NCBI GenBank assembly: GCA_002381565.1
Contig: DFWZ01000004.1
Coordinates: 1-15,198 of the forward strand
DNA: 15,198 nt
DNA from: Gallionella sp. UBA4121
Lineage (GTDB): Bacteria > Pseudomonadota > Gammaproteobacteria > Burkholderiales > Gallionellaceae
Direction of reading: 5' to 3'
Shown: positions 1 through 4,946 of the stretch, piece by piece
How the letters are laid out: each line of letters starts with the position of its first letter
Numbering within the stretch: position 1 is the first letter of the stretch
The notes under the pieces: generated by a model
Database searches by the model: none
What the model saw: only the letters and a program-made list of their open reading frames with translations
What the model was told of the DNA's origin: nothing
Position numbers and translations under genes: made by a program

Positions 1-77
1 GGCAGGGCTTCGAGGATATGGTTGTGCTTCGGACTGACAAATGAAACTGGAGTCGGTTTTTTTTCCGTCGTTGGCAT
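1..77 (-). CDS. Start of a probable Crp/Fnr-family transcriptional regulator (cut by window edge)
   Basis: A leftward reading frame opens at the ATG at 77-75 and stays open to the window edge, giving 25 residues. The last of these, KHNHILEALP, resemble the N-terminal stretch (NHLLAALP-like) that precedes the cyclic-nucleotide-binding domain of many betaproteobacterial Crp/Fnr regulators. A purine-rich AAGGGGAC sits just upstream of the ATG as a plausible ribosome binding site. No domain is present in the visible part, so the family call rests only on this short resemblance and could be wrong. No Fnr-type TTGAT-N4-ATCAA box was seen upstream. Confidence 0.4.
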   Translation of the reverse strand, partial: MPTTEKKPTPVSFVSPKHNHILEAL

Positions 78-563
78 GTTCTGTCCCCTTAAAGCTTAAA
101 TCATGGTTGTTCCAGTGAGGTTGACCATACAGGTTCTTATCCTCGCCGTTCTTGTTGTGGCGGACTTGGCTTTACTTTCGCTCGACTACTTGTTGTGCTT
201 CTGTGCCCGTTGTTTTTCGAGGGGTGGGTTGAAAAATGTTGGCCTTAAGTGAAAAAGCCCCGGATTGCATTCCATCTGTGCTACTTGCTTTTCATACCTG
301 TTTGAAAGCCGTTTGAGTCCGCCATGAGTCTATGCCCACACTGCGCACTACGAACTGCATGCCGATCGCCTGGACCGAGATTCAAAAAAACTTTAGTTGA
401 TTATGCCTAGGTAGCCATGGGATAAACATCGGATGATGCTGATTTTGTGATAGGAAAAAGGCGGGTAATTGGTAGGCATTTCTCGGGAGCTGATCTGTCG
501 GCAAGTCCCTGGCCGCCGGTTTTACTGCCATGAAAAAACAATCGACCGTCTGTCAGATGTCGG
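78..563. other. Gene-poor stretch between the truncated regulator and the AsmA remnant
   Basis: No convincing gene was found on either strand. One 49-codon frame (103-252, + strand) would give a peptide with a hydrophobic segment, but it lacks a ribosome binding site and recognisable similarity. No tRNA, terminator or repeat was recognised. Together with the broken genes to its right, the stretch probably represents decayed sequence. Confidence 0.5.
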
Positions 564-1020
564 CTATTTCTTTGATTTTTTCTCTGTCTTCCTGCCGAAT
601 AATCCTTCTGCCCACCCGCCGACTTTTGCCCCCACTGACGTACCGAACCCCGGCCCCATCAGGACAGTGCCAACCGCTGCACCCGCGATCATTCCACCCG
701 TGGGGTAGAGTATCGGAGCATCGATCGTCCCCGCAACGTTAAGCGGAACGCCGGTGCTGGTGCCCAGCGCACTGACCTGAGCATTGATACGTCCGGACAG
801 TTCTTTCTTTGGCGAGATGTTCACCTGACCGTCGACAGCCAGCGAACCCGAGGCAATCCTGATTTGCGTGAAACGGTAGCTGCGCTGCGCCAGCACCAGA
901 TGCCCGGACAGCTGCTCGAAACGCGTTTCTCCGCCGGTCTCGCCCTGCCTGACCAGACTGGTGGCGGCTTTCTGGATGTCAATACCGTGCAGCACGCCGT
1001 TGTATGCTTGAACAACAACG
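564..1020 (-). pseudogene. C-terminal remnant of an AsmA-like protein
   Basis: About 150 codons read leftward to a TAG at 566-564. The recognisable part starts near VVVQAYNGVLHGID. It continues through a beta-rich stretch (GETRFEQLSGHLVLA, ASGSLAVDGQVNISP, LSGRINAQVSALG, GVPLNVAGTIDAPIL) and ends in the glycine/alanine-rich tail GGMIAGAAVGTVLMGPGFG before a lysine-rich end. This is the usual C-terminal layout of AsmA-family envelope proteins, which are commonly several times longer. The frame formally extends upstream to 1268, but that part lies antisense to the hicA promoter and gene and shows no AsmA resemblance. The homology therefore stops at about 1020, and no N-terminal half is visible in the window. 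The simplest reading is a truncation caused by the arrival of the hicAB segment or by deletion. No start signal is seen for this fragment. Confidence 0.65.
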
Positions 1021-1121
1021 AGTGAAGGTGTGGCTGATGGCTGACTGGGCTGCATTTTGCAGCGCGTCCTTTGTAAAGTCTGGAAAAGTTGTTTCACTGA
1101 AAAATGCGGCATAAATACCGC

Positions 1122-1151
1122 TTGACATGGTTCCATTGTTTGATACCATGT
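1122..1151 (+). promoter_or_regulatory. hicAB promoter with overlapping inverted-repeat operator
   Basis: TTGACA (1122-1127) matches the -35 consensus. After 16 bases comes TACCAT (1144-1149), preceded by TG one base upstream, so it reads as an extended -10. A perfect 7-bp inverted repeat, ACATGGT (1125-1131) and ACCATGT (1145-1151), covers both elements with half-site centres 20 bp apart, about two helical turns. This placement suits repression by the ribbon-helix-helix domain of HicB. The predicted transcription start, about 7 bases after the -10, falls on or next to the hicA ATG at 1156. Confidence 0.6.
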
Positions 1152-1155
1152 GCGC

Positions 1156-1410
1156 ATGAATTCTACCCATCGTAAAACGCTCACCTCTGTGTATGCCGAA
1201 CCTGTTTCGGCATCGATTGAATGGCGGCGTATTGAAATGTTGTTGATTGCAGTAGGCTGTCGAGTCATTGAAGGGAATGGTTCCCGCGTACGCTTCGAGA
1301 GGGATGGGGTTATTGCTACCTTTCATAGGCCACATCCAGCCAAGGAGGCAAAGCCTTACCAGGTGAGGGATGCGCGCAGTTATCTTGAAAATTTAGGAGT
1401 TAAACCATGA
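1156..1410 (+). CDS. hicA: HicA-family type II toxin
   Basis: The 84-residue product has the layout of the HicA mRNA-interferase family: helix, central strands GSRVRFERDGVIATFHRPHP, and the C-terminal PYQVRDARSYLENLGV. HicA proteins fold like a double-stranded-RNA-binding domain and cleave mRNA when not held by HicB. A GTG at 1150 would add two residues, but it lies inside the operator and directly after the -10 box, so the ATG at 1156 is preferred. No Shine-Dalgarno is visible before it, which fits a leaderless transcript. The stop overlaps the hicB start (ATGA), as expected for a coupled toxin-antitoxin pair. In canonical HicA the catalytic histidine follows a Gly-Ser/Thr pair. Here that position is Arg44 (G42-S43-R44) and histidines occur at 57 and 60, so this is the GSRVRF-type subgroup. 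Confidence 0.88.
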   Translation: MNSTHRKTLTSVYAEPVSASIEWRRIEMLLIAVGCRVIEGNGSRVRFERDGVIATFHRPHPAKEAKPYQVRDARSYLENLGVKP

Positions 1411-1745
1411 ACACAATGGAATATAAGGGCTTTTCTGCACGAGTGGAGTACAGCGAGAGTGATGGCTGCATTGTCGGCCACGTTGCCGGTATTCGTGACG
1501 TGATCGGCTTCCACGGCGAAAGTGTTGCTGAGTTACGCGCAGCTTTTGAGGAGGCGGTTGATGATTACCTGGCCACTTGCGAGAAATTAGGTCGCGCTCC
1601 AAACAAACCATATTCAGGGCAATTTCGTCTTCGCTTGGCACCCGGGCTGCATGCCCGAGCAGCGATGCTTGCGGAGGCGCATGGTAAGAGCCTGAACACC
1701 TGGGTATCGGAGGTGATTGAGAAAAGCGTATCCGTCGCCGCCTGA
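1407..1745 (+). CDS. hicB: HicB-family antitoxin with C-terminal ribbon-helix-helix domain
   Basis: The 112-residue protein starts with the HicB-type domain (YKGFSARVEYSESDGCIVGHV, then GESVAELRAAFEEAVDDYL, about residues 6-60). It ends with a short DNA-binding segment (FRLRLAPGLHARAAMLAEA then SLNTWVSEVIEKSV, about 73-107) typical of the HicB ribbon-helix-helix tail. The N-terminal part neutralises HicA; the tail should bind the inverted repeat over the hicAB promoter. AGGAG (1395-1399) precedes the ATG at 1407, which overlaps the hicA stop. This separate ribosome binding site, in contrast to hicA, could allow excess antitoxin synthesis. The gene runs toward the integrase remnant, and no clear terminator follows. 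Confidence 0.88.
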   Translation: MNTMEYKGFSARVEYSESDGCIVGHVAGIRDVIGFHGESVAELRAAFEEAVDDYLATCEKLGRAPNKPYSGQFRLRLAPGLHARAAMLAEAHGKSLNTWVSEVIEKSVSVAA

Positions 1746-1844
1746 TCGCATAGAAGAGTTTCACCGTCCCTCGTGCGAATCATGGGGAAAGCGGCGGCAA
1801 GGGTGTTGACGCACCCGAACCGCCTAGCCGCCTGATGGCATAGA
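1737..1844. repeat. Pair of imperfect 18-bp direct repeats, 90 bp apart
   Basis: GCCGCCTGATCGCATAGA at 1737-1754 recurs as GCCGCCTGATGGCATAGA at 1827-1844, with one mismatch. The first copy contains the hicB stop codon; the second lies at the 3' end of the integrase remnant. Between them is a small inverted repeat, GGGTG and CACCC (1801-1816), without a T run. The pair may mark a short duplication or a recombination junction between the toxin-antitoxin cassette and the integrase remnant. An attachment-site role cannot be shown from the sequence. Confidence 0.55.
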
Positions 1845-2591
1845 TACAAATCCACAACAAATCAATGATGAACGCCTCAACTCATAAAGGCCGACAGCCG
1901 AGAGTAATACCAAGGATAACAGCGCACGGATTACGCCATGTTCCTTCTCGATGGTTCGCGGACTTTTCTTTTCACTTTTTAACCATTCGACAAAGTCGAT
2001 GATATGGCTTTTCTCGATAGCTTCTATGTGCAGTTTAGGAAATCGAACTTCAAACTTCTTTGCAACTGCTTCATAAACTTCAATCGTTGATAACGCAGGA
2101 TTTTTTAGTTTTTTCCATTCAGGAATAATTTCTGAAATTCGATGTGTGCGGACTAGTTTTGTAGAGGGTTTTGCTTCTGGAGTTGAGAGTGTAAAGCAGC
2201 TCCAATAGCCGACGGTGATGGCGGTGGCGCATATGGAGCATGAAGGCTAGATAAAACGCTTTTTAACACCTTATTTTCAGCTTCGAGCCGAGCATCCTTG
2301 ATGCTACGCATATGTTCGATCTTCAACGCGTGCAATTCGTCCTCGTGTTGCTCCTTGAGGTTGCTTATTTTGAGGCGCTGCTTTATATCACGCGCCAGCT
2401 CTTTCAGTTTGTCCTGATCTACCGTTGATGCCATTGCTGTTCTCAGTTCGCCAAAAAATCGTTTGGCACAAGCTGCATATTCTAGCGCGAGAGGTTCGGC
2501 CTGTCTTTTGTTTGAGGGGGAGAGATTTGGTGATTTCACGCACCCCGACCATGTGACGCAACGCAAATCGTTTGATTTTAGGAGCTGTCAT
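1824..2591 (-). pseudogene. Tyrosine recombinase (phage-type integrase) remnant: two frameshifts, catalytic domain lost
   Basis: Three leftward frames join into one integrase-like N-terminal half. Frame 1 starts at ATG 2591 (MTAPKIKRFALRHMVGVREITKSL) and resembles the arm-binding start of DUF6538-type integrases. Frame 2 continues from about 2516 (NKRQAEPLALEYAACAKRFF, then a charged helical region and a proline-rich linker). Frame 3, from about 2175 to 1905, is the SAM-like core-binding domain (HRISEIIPEWKKLKNPALST, ending HGVIRALL) and then runs to a TAG at 1826-1824. The first shift is explained by one extra C in a C5 run (2516-2520) and the second by one missing A in an A4 run near 2172. 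The catalytic R-H-R-Y domain is absent, since similarity ends near 1905. Homopolymer shifts could be sequencing errors, but the missing catalytic half is a true truncation. The ATG overlaps the stop of the upstream gene (TGATG). Confidence 0.75.
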
Positions 2592-3355
2592 CAAGATTTG
2601 ATCTTCTTAAATTTGACGCGCTGCTTAGCACGATCTTGAAACTCGTCGTAACGGTCTGCAAGGTCATAGATATACTCCACGATTGCATAGACGAAAGTTT
2701 GCATATCTTCAGTGTCTTCGCGTGAGATGCTTATATCCTCTGGGTGGGCAGCGATATTGCGGAAAGCTTGTAGTTCTTGACTCCAGTTATAGAGCCTCTC
2801 ATCAATTATTTTCTCTTCCTTGAGTTTCTTGATACCCATGCCAAGCATGATTTTCTTCGGAGGTTTCTTGGGGGAAGCCGTTATTTCAACAGTGTCAGTT
2901 TCCGGTATGCTTGTTTTTGGGCTAAGCACATCGCGACAAAGTGCTTCAAGGGCGCGTCCAAACATTAGACACGCTGCCATGTTGGCTCCAGCTTGTAGTG
3001 CGCGATCCGCTTCATTGAGGGAGTCTTTTAAGACTCGTGGAATTCGGTAGCTTGAAAATGTTTTGGTTGGTTTTGGATAAACACGAACTACATCAGTCCA
3101 CTTATCTGCATATGCGTTAATACCTTCAAACGCGAATTGCTCCGTTTCGCCCACTAAAACGGAGCGACATCTGGGGCAGTTTCCAATTAGTACTTTGCAA
3201 CAATATGGCTCATGATAGTCAGGGTCATCAATACCCTGTTCGGCGCAACCTGTTTCAATTGCGGCAACTTTGGCTTTGCACCGAGGGCAGTCGATAATGA
3301 ACGTCTTTGTGGTTTCGGCAGTCACGGGCAGCGTCCAGTTATTAGCTTCAGGCAT
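2591..3355 (-). CDS. DUF4145 (HEPN-like) protein with N-terminal zinc ribbon
   Basis: The 254-residue protein has two CPRC knuckles (Cys23/Cys26 and Cys60/Cys63, with Cys52 and Cys53 between) that look like a treble-clef or zinc-ribbon module. A helical DUF4145 domain follows from about residue 103 to 235: RIPRVLKDSLNEADRAL, CLMFGRALEALCRDVL, GIKKLKEEKIIDERLYNW and FRNIAAHPEDISISREDTED. DUF4145 belongs to the HEPN superfamily. The R199-N-I-A-A-H204 stretch fits the R-x4-6-H motif that gives RNase activity in active HEPN proteins. Members occur beside or fused to restriction and other defence genes, so a defence or stress role is plausible but not shown. The C-terminus is lysine-rich. The stop overlaps the ATG of the integrase remnant (TGATG), indicating co-transcription. 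A weak purine-rich sequence precedes the start. Confidence 0.75.
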   Translation of the reverse strand: MPEANNWTLPVTAETTKTFIIDCPRCKAKVAAIETGCAEQGIDDPDYHEPYCCKVLIGNCPRCRSVLVGETEQFAFEGINAYADKWTDVVRVYPKPTKTFSSYRIPRVLKDSLNEADRALQAGANMAACLMFGRALEALCRDVLSPKTSIPETDTVEITASPKKPPKKIMLGMGIKKLKEEKIIDERLYNWSQELQAFRNIAAHPEDISISREDTEDMQTFVYAIVEYIYDLADRYDEFQDRAKQRVKFKKIKS

Positions 3356-3392
3356 TCTACATCAACAAAATGTCCTTAACGCAGTATCTAGA

Positions 3393-3500
3393 ATGAGCGT
3401 GTCTAATGTGATTTTCTGTGAGTGTTGCGATGAACTGGGAGATTCGCACAACGAGGCAAGCCGAAAGCTCTGTCCGTGTGGGTGCGGCGTGTGGGTATAA
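3393..3500 (+). CDS. Candidate 35-residue cysteine-rich (zinc-knuckle) mini-protein
   Basis: A short rightward frame (ATG 3393, TAA 3498-3500) encodes a peptide with two cysteine clusters, FCECCDE and LCPCGCG, separated by about 20 residues. This is the spacing and style of a small zinc ribbon, and six cysteines in 35 residues are unlikely to be chance filler. The frame lies just upstream of, and divergent from, the zinc-ribbon DUF4145 gene, so regulation of its neighbour is possible but unproven. No good ribosome binding site precedes the ATG and no family is recognised. It may be spurious or a fragment. Confidence 0.27.
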   Translation: MSVSNVIFCECCDELGDSHNEASRKLCPCGCGVWV

Positions 3501-3558
3501 CGTGTGGGTGAGGTAAATTAGACTCTTACCTAACTAGCTGATTATTTTCATAAATCAA

Positions 3559-3575
3559 CCAGTTTTATAAACTGG
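3559..3575 (-). terminator. Hairpin at the far end of the tRNA-end repeat array
   Basis: CCAGTTT and AAACTGG pair perfectly over a 3-base loop. On the leftward strand the 5' arm of this stem is formed by the CCA of the last tRNA-end copy. It is followed by TTGATTTATG, which is only moderately T-rich. The hairpin could end or protect the transcript from the tRNA promoter; termination is uncertain. Confidence 0.35.
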
Positions 3576-3714
3576 CGGAGAAGGGGGGATTGTTCGGCTT
3601 TCGCGTTGTATCCTCGAAAGCCTCATCCCTCGCTGTGCTCGGGACCGCACTTCGTACGTCCTGCGCGGGCGCTGCCCGCTGGTCGAACCCGAGGGTTCTC
3701 ATCCCCCTGATGTG

Positions 3715-3744
3715 AAAAAGGACACCCTTGCGAGTGTCCTTTTT
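3715..3744. terminator. Bidirectional terminator-like stem-loop, distal repeat unit
   Basis: AAAAAGGACAC (3715-3725) pairs perfectly with GTGTCCTTTTT (3734-3744) over an 8-base loop. The stem carries an A tract on one side and a T tract on the other, so it can work as an intrinsic terminator on either strand. It is the second such element downstream of tRNA-Ser. Confidence 0.75.
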
Positions 3745-3749
3745 GATTC

Positions 3750-3925
3750 TGGCGGAGAAGGGGGGATTGTTCGGCTTTCGCGTTGCATCCGCGAAAGCCT
3801 CATCCCTCGCTGTGCTCGGGACCGCACTTCGTGCGTCCTGCGCGGGCGCTGCCCGCTGGTCGAACCCGAGGGTTCTCATCCCCCTGATGTGAAAAAGGAC
3901 ACCCTTGCGAGTGTCCTTTTTATTC
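3750..3925 (-). ncRNA. Candidate structured RNA in the tRNA-proximal repeat unit (rtT-like)
   Basis: This unit holds several strong stems. GGCTTTCGCG and CGCGAAAGCC pair over 10 bp with a 7-base loop (3773-3799). GGACCGCACTTCGTGCGTCC (3819-3838) forms a hairpin with one bulge. GCGGGC and GCCCGC pair around GCT (3842-3856). CTCGGG (3815-3820) can close over both hairpins with CCCGAG (3865-3870), giving a junction. A terminator-like stem follows at 3892-3921. In the distal unit (3573-3749), two of its three base changes (3614 and 3656) break pairs in these stems, so the proximal unit looks like the intact one. The orientation follows the tRNA transcript. No Rfam family could be tested. Confidence 0.45.
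3892..3921. terminator. Bidirectional terminator-like stem-loop immediately after tRNA-Ser
   Basis: This has the same 11-bp stem as the distal copy (AAAAAGGACAC, 3892-3902, with GTGTCCTTTTT, 3911-3921). It begins four bases past the tRNA CCA on the leftward strand, so it is the natural primary terminator of the tRNA transcript. Incomplete termination would be needed to transcribe the repeat units beyond it. Confidence 0.85.
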
Positions 3926-4016
3926 TGGCGGAGAAGGGGGGATTCGAACCCCCGTTGGGATATTATCCCAAACACGCTTTCCAGGCGTGCGACTTAAACC
4001 GCTCATCCACCTCTCC
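3926..4016 (-). tRNA. serV-like: tRNA-Ser, anticodon GGA
   Basis: The leftward strand folds into a 91-nt class II tRNA. The acceptor stem GGAGAGG pairs with CTTCTCC (one G-U). The anticodon stem CACGC/GCGTG carries loop CTGGAAA, so the anticodon is GGA (bases 3982-3980) and reads UCC and UCU. The long variable arm TTGGGAT/ATCCCAA is typical of serine tRNAs. The T arm is GGGGG-TTCGAAT-CCCCC, followed by discriminator G and an encoded CCA. The last 19 nt are repeated twice downstream. The symbol is only indicative of tRNA-Ser(GGA). Confidence 0.95.
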
Positions 4017-4020
4017 GAAG

Positions 4021-4056
4021 GGCGCGCAGAATAAACCAGATTGGTATTTACTGCAA
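4021..4056 (-). promoter_or_regulatory. Probable tRNA-Ser promoter with GC-rich discriminator
   Basis: On the leftward strand TTGCAG (4056-4051) is followed after 17 bases by TATTCT (4033-4028) and then by GCGCGCCC before the tRNA 5' end at 4016. A GC-rich discriminator between the -10 and the start is typical of stable-RNA promoters under stringent control. The -35 match is modest. Confidence 0.5.
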
Positions 4057-4145
4057 TCGCCAAATTGCATATATTGTTAGCGGGTTGAGTTGTTATTTTT
4101 TAAAAATATAAATAACTTAATAAAAACAATATATTATTGGCGTAT

Positions 4146-4919
4146 CTAAAAGTTATCTCTCCACTTTCGCAAGGCGGTAAACACGGCGAGTTCCGAAGTG
4201 TGGGGCAGGCCGCGCTGCTGCAAGGTGCGGATGATTTCGGGTGCGCTACAGCGCATGAAGGGGTTGCTGGCCAATTCCTGTGCGATCGTGGAGGGGACGG
4301 TAGACAGGTTGGCCGCGCGCAGTTGTCCGGTGGTTCGGATGCGTTGTTGCACGTCAGGGTTGCCGGGTTCGCAGACTGATGCGAAGCGAAGGTTGGATGC
4401 GGTGTATTCATGGGCGCAGTACACAAGGGTGGAGCCGGGCAGCCGGGCTATGCGTTGCAACGAATGGTGCAGTTGCGCTACCGTTCCCTCAAAACTTCGG
4501 CCGCAGCCCGCGCCAAACAGCACGTCGCCGCAAAACAGGATTTCCGGTGTGGTTTTTGCGGCATAGAAAGCGATGTGATCGTCAAGGTGGCCGGGTACTT
4601 CCATGATGTCGAACGTCAAACCTAACGCGTCCAGTTTAACCTGATCACCTTCTTTCAGATCGTGGCTGATGTGCGGATTTTTTTCATGCCGTCGTCCATA
4701 CACTGGCACGTTGTATACTGCGCGCAATTGGGCGATACCGCCGATATGGTCATGATGACGATGCGTGCATAAAATGGCGTTCAGGGTCAGACCGTGCGCA
4801 TCAAGAAATGCCAGCACAGGCGCAGCTTCTCCGGGGTCCACCACAACGGCCTGACTGTCGTTATGTATGGCCCATATGTAATTGTCCTCAAAGGCGGGAA
4901 TGGCGGTAATTTTGAACAT
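4146..4919 (-). CDS. gloB: Hydroxyacylglutathione hydrolase (glyoxalase II)
   Basis: The 257-residue protein is full length for glyoxalase II, which hydrolyses S-D-lactoylglutathione to D-lactate and glutathione in methylglyoxal detoxification. The metallo-beta-lactamase motif THRHHDHIGG (His53, His55, Asp57, His58) is present. The remaining binuclear metal ligands fall in VPGHLDDHIAFY (His110), FCGDVLFGAGCGR (Asp134) and VYCAHEYTASN (His172). The C-terminal glutathione-binding domain ends in RKWRDNF, as usual for the family. AGGA precedes the ATG. The start codons of gloB and the divergent methyltransferase gene are only 27 bases apart, an arrangement also found for gloB and yafS in E. coli. 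The 3' flank toward the tRNA is AT-rich with no clear GC-stem terminator. Confidence 0.96.
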   Translation of the reverse strand: MFKITAIPAFEDNYIWAIHNDSQAVVVDPGEAAPVLAFLDAHGLTLNAILCTHRHHDHIGGIAQLRAVYNVPVYGRRHEKNPHISHDLKEGDQVKLDALGLTFDIMEVPGHLDDHIAFYAAKTTPEILFCGDVLFGAGCGRSFEGTVAQLHHSLQRIARLPGSTLVYCAHEYTASNLRFASVCEPGNPDVQQRIRTTGQLRAANLSTVPSTIAQELASNPFMRCSAPEIIRTLQQRGLPHTSELAVFTALRKWRDNF

Positions 4920-4946
4920 GATTCCTGATCGAATGGAAGTTGAGCG

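Larger units (their letters stand above)
3573..3925 (-). repeat. Two tandem 176/177-bp units, each beginning with the last 19 nt of tRNA-Ser
   Basis: The 19-base sequence TGGCGGAGAAGGGGGGATT, the reverse complement of the tRNA-Ser 3' end, occurs at 3573, 3750 and, within the tRNA itself, 3926. Units 3573-3749 (177 bp) and 3750-3925 (176 bp) are identical apart from T3609/C3786, T3614/G3791, A3656/G3833 and one extra G at 3745. Each holds, in + strand order, the tRNA end, a long hairpin, a branched GC-rich region and a terminator-like stem-loop. The leftward strand continues directly from the tRNA, so a read-through transcript would carry tandem copies. Unit size and content parallel the tyrT/rtT repeats of E. 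coli, which from memory are about 178 bp and also carry about 19 bp of tRNA end. A decayed attachment-site array is an alternative explanation. Confidence 0.9.

Noticed and set aside
103..252. 49-codon + strand frame with a hydrophobic segment
   Set aside because: No ribosome binding site, no recognised similarity, and chance frames of this size are common.
1021..1268. N-terminal extension of the AsmA-like frame
   Set aside because: It lies antisense to the hicA promoter and gene and shows no resemblance to AsmA proteins.
2153..2591. Programmed frameshifting to make a full integrase
   Set aside because: There is no slippery heptamer with a downstream structure at the shifts, both are simple homopolymer indels, and the catalytic domain is missing anyway.
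3565..3975. 136-codon leftward frame with a repeated basic 59-residue peptide across both repeat units and the tRNA
   Set aside because: It starts inside tRNA-Ser and is explained by the tandem repeats. All three substitutions between units change the amino acid, and there is no ribosome binding site. The 177-bp spacing simply keeps the frame. A Tpr-like product, as proposed for the E. coli rtT locus, cannot be excluded but has no support.
3573..4016. CRISPR array
   Set aside because: The repeats are long, contiguous units derived from a tRNA end with terminators, not short repeats with varying spacers, and no cas gene is present.
4079..4145. AT-rich inverted repeat behind gloB as a terminator
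   Set aside because: The potential stem is A-T only with no GC core; it is more likely simple AT-rich spacer.
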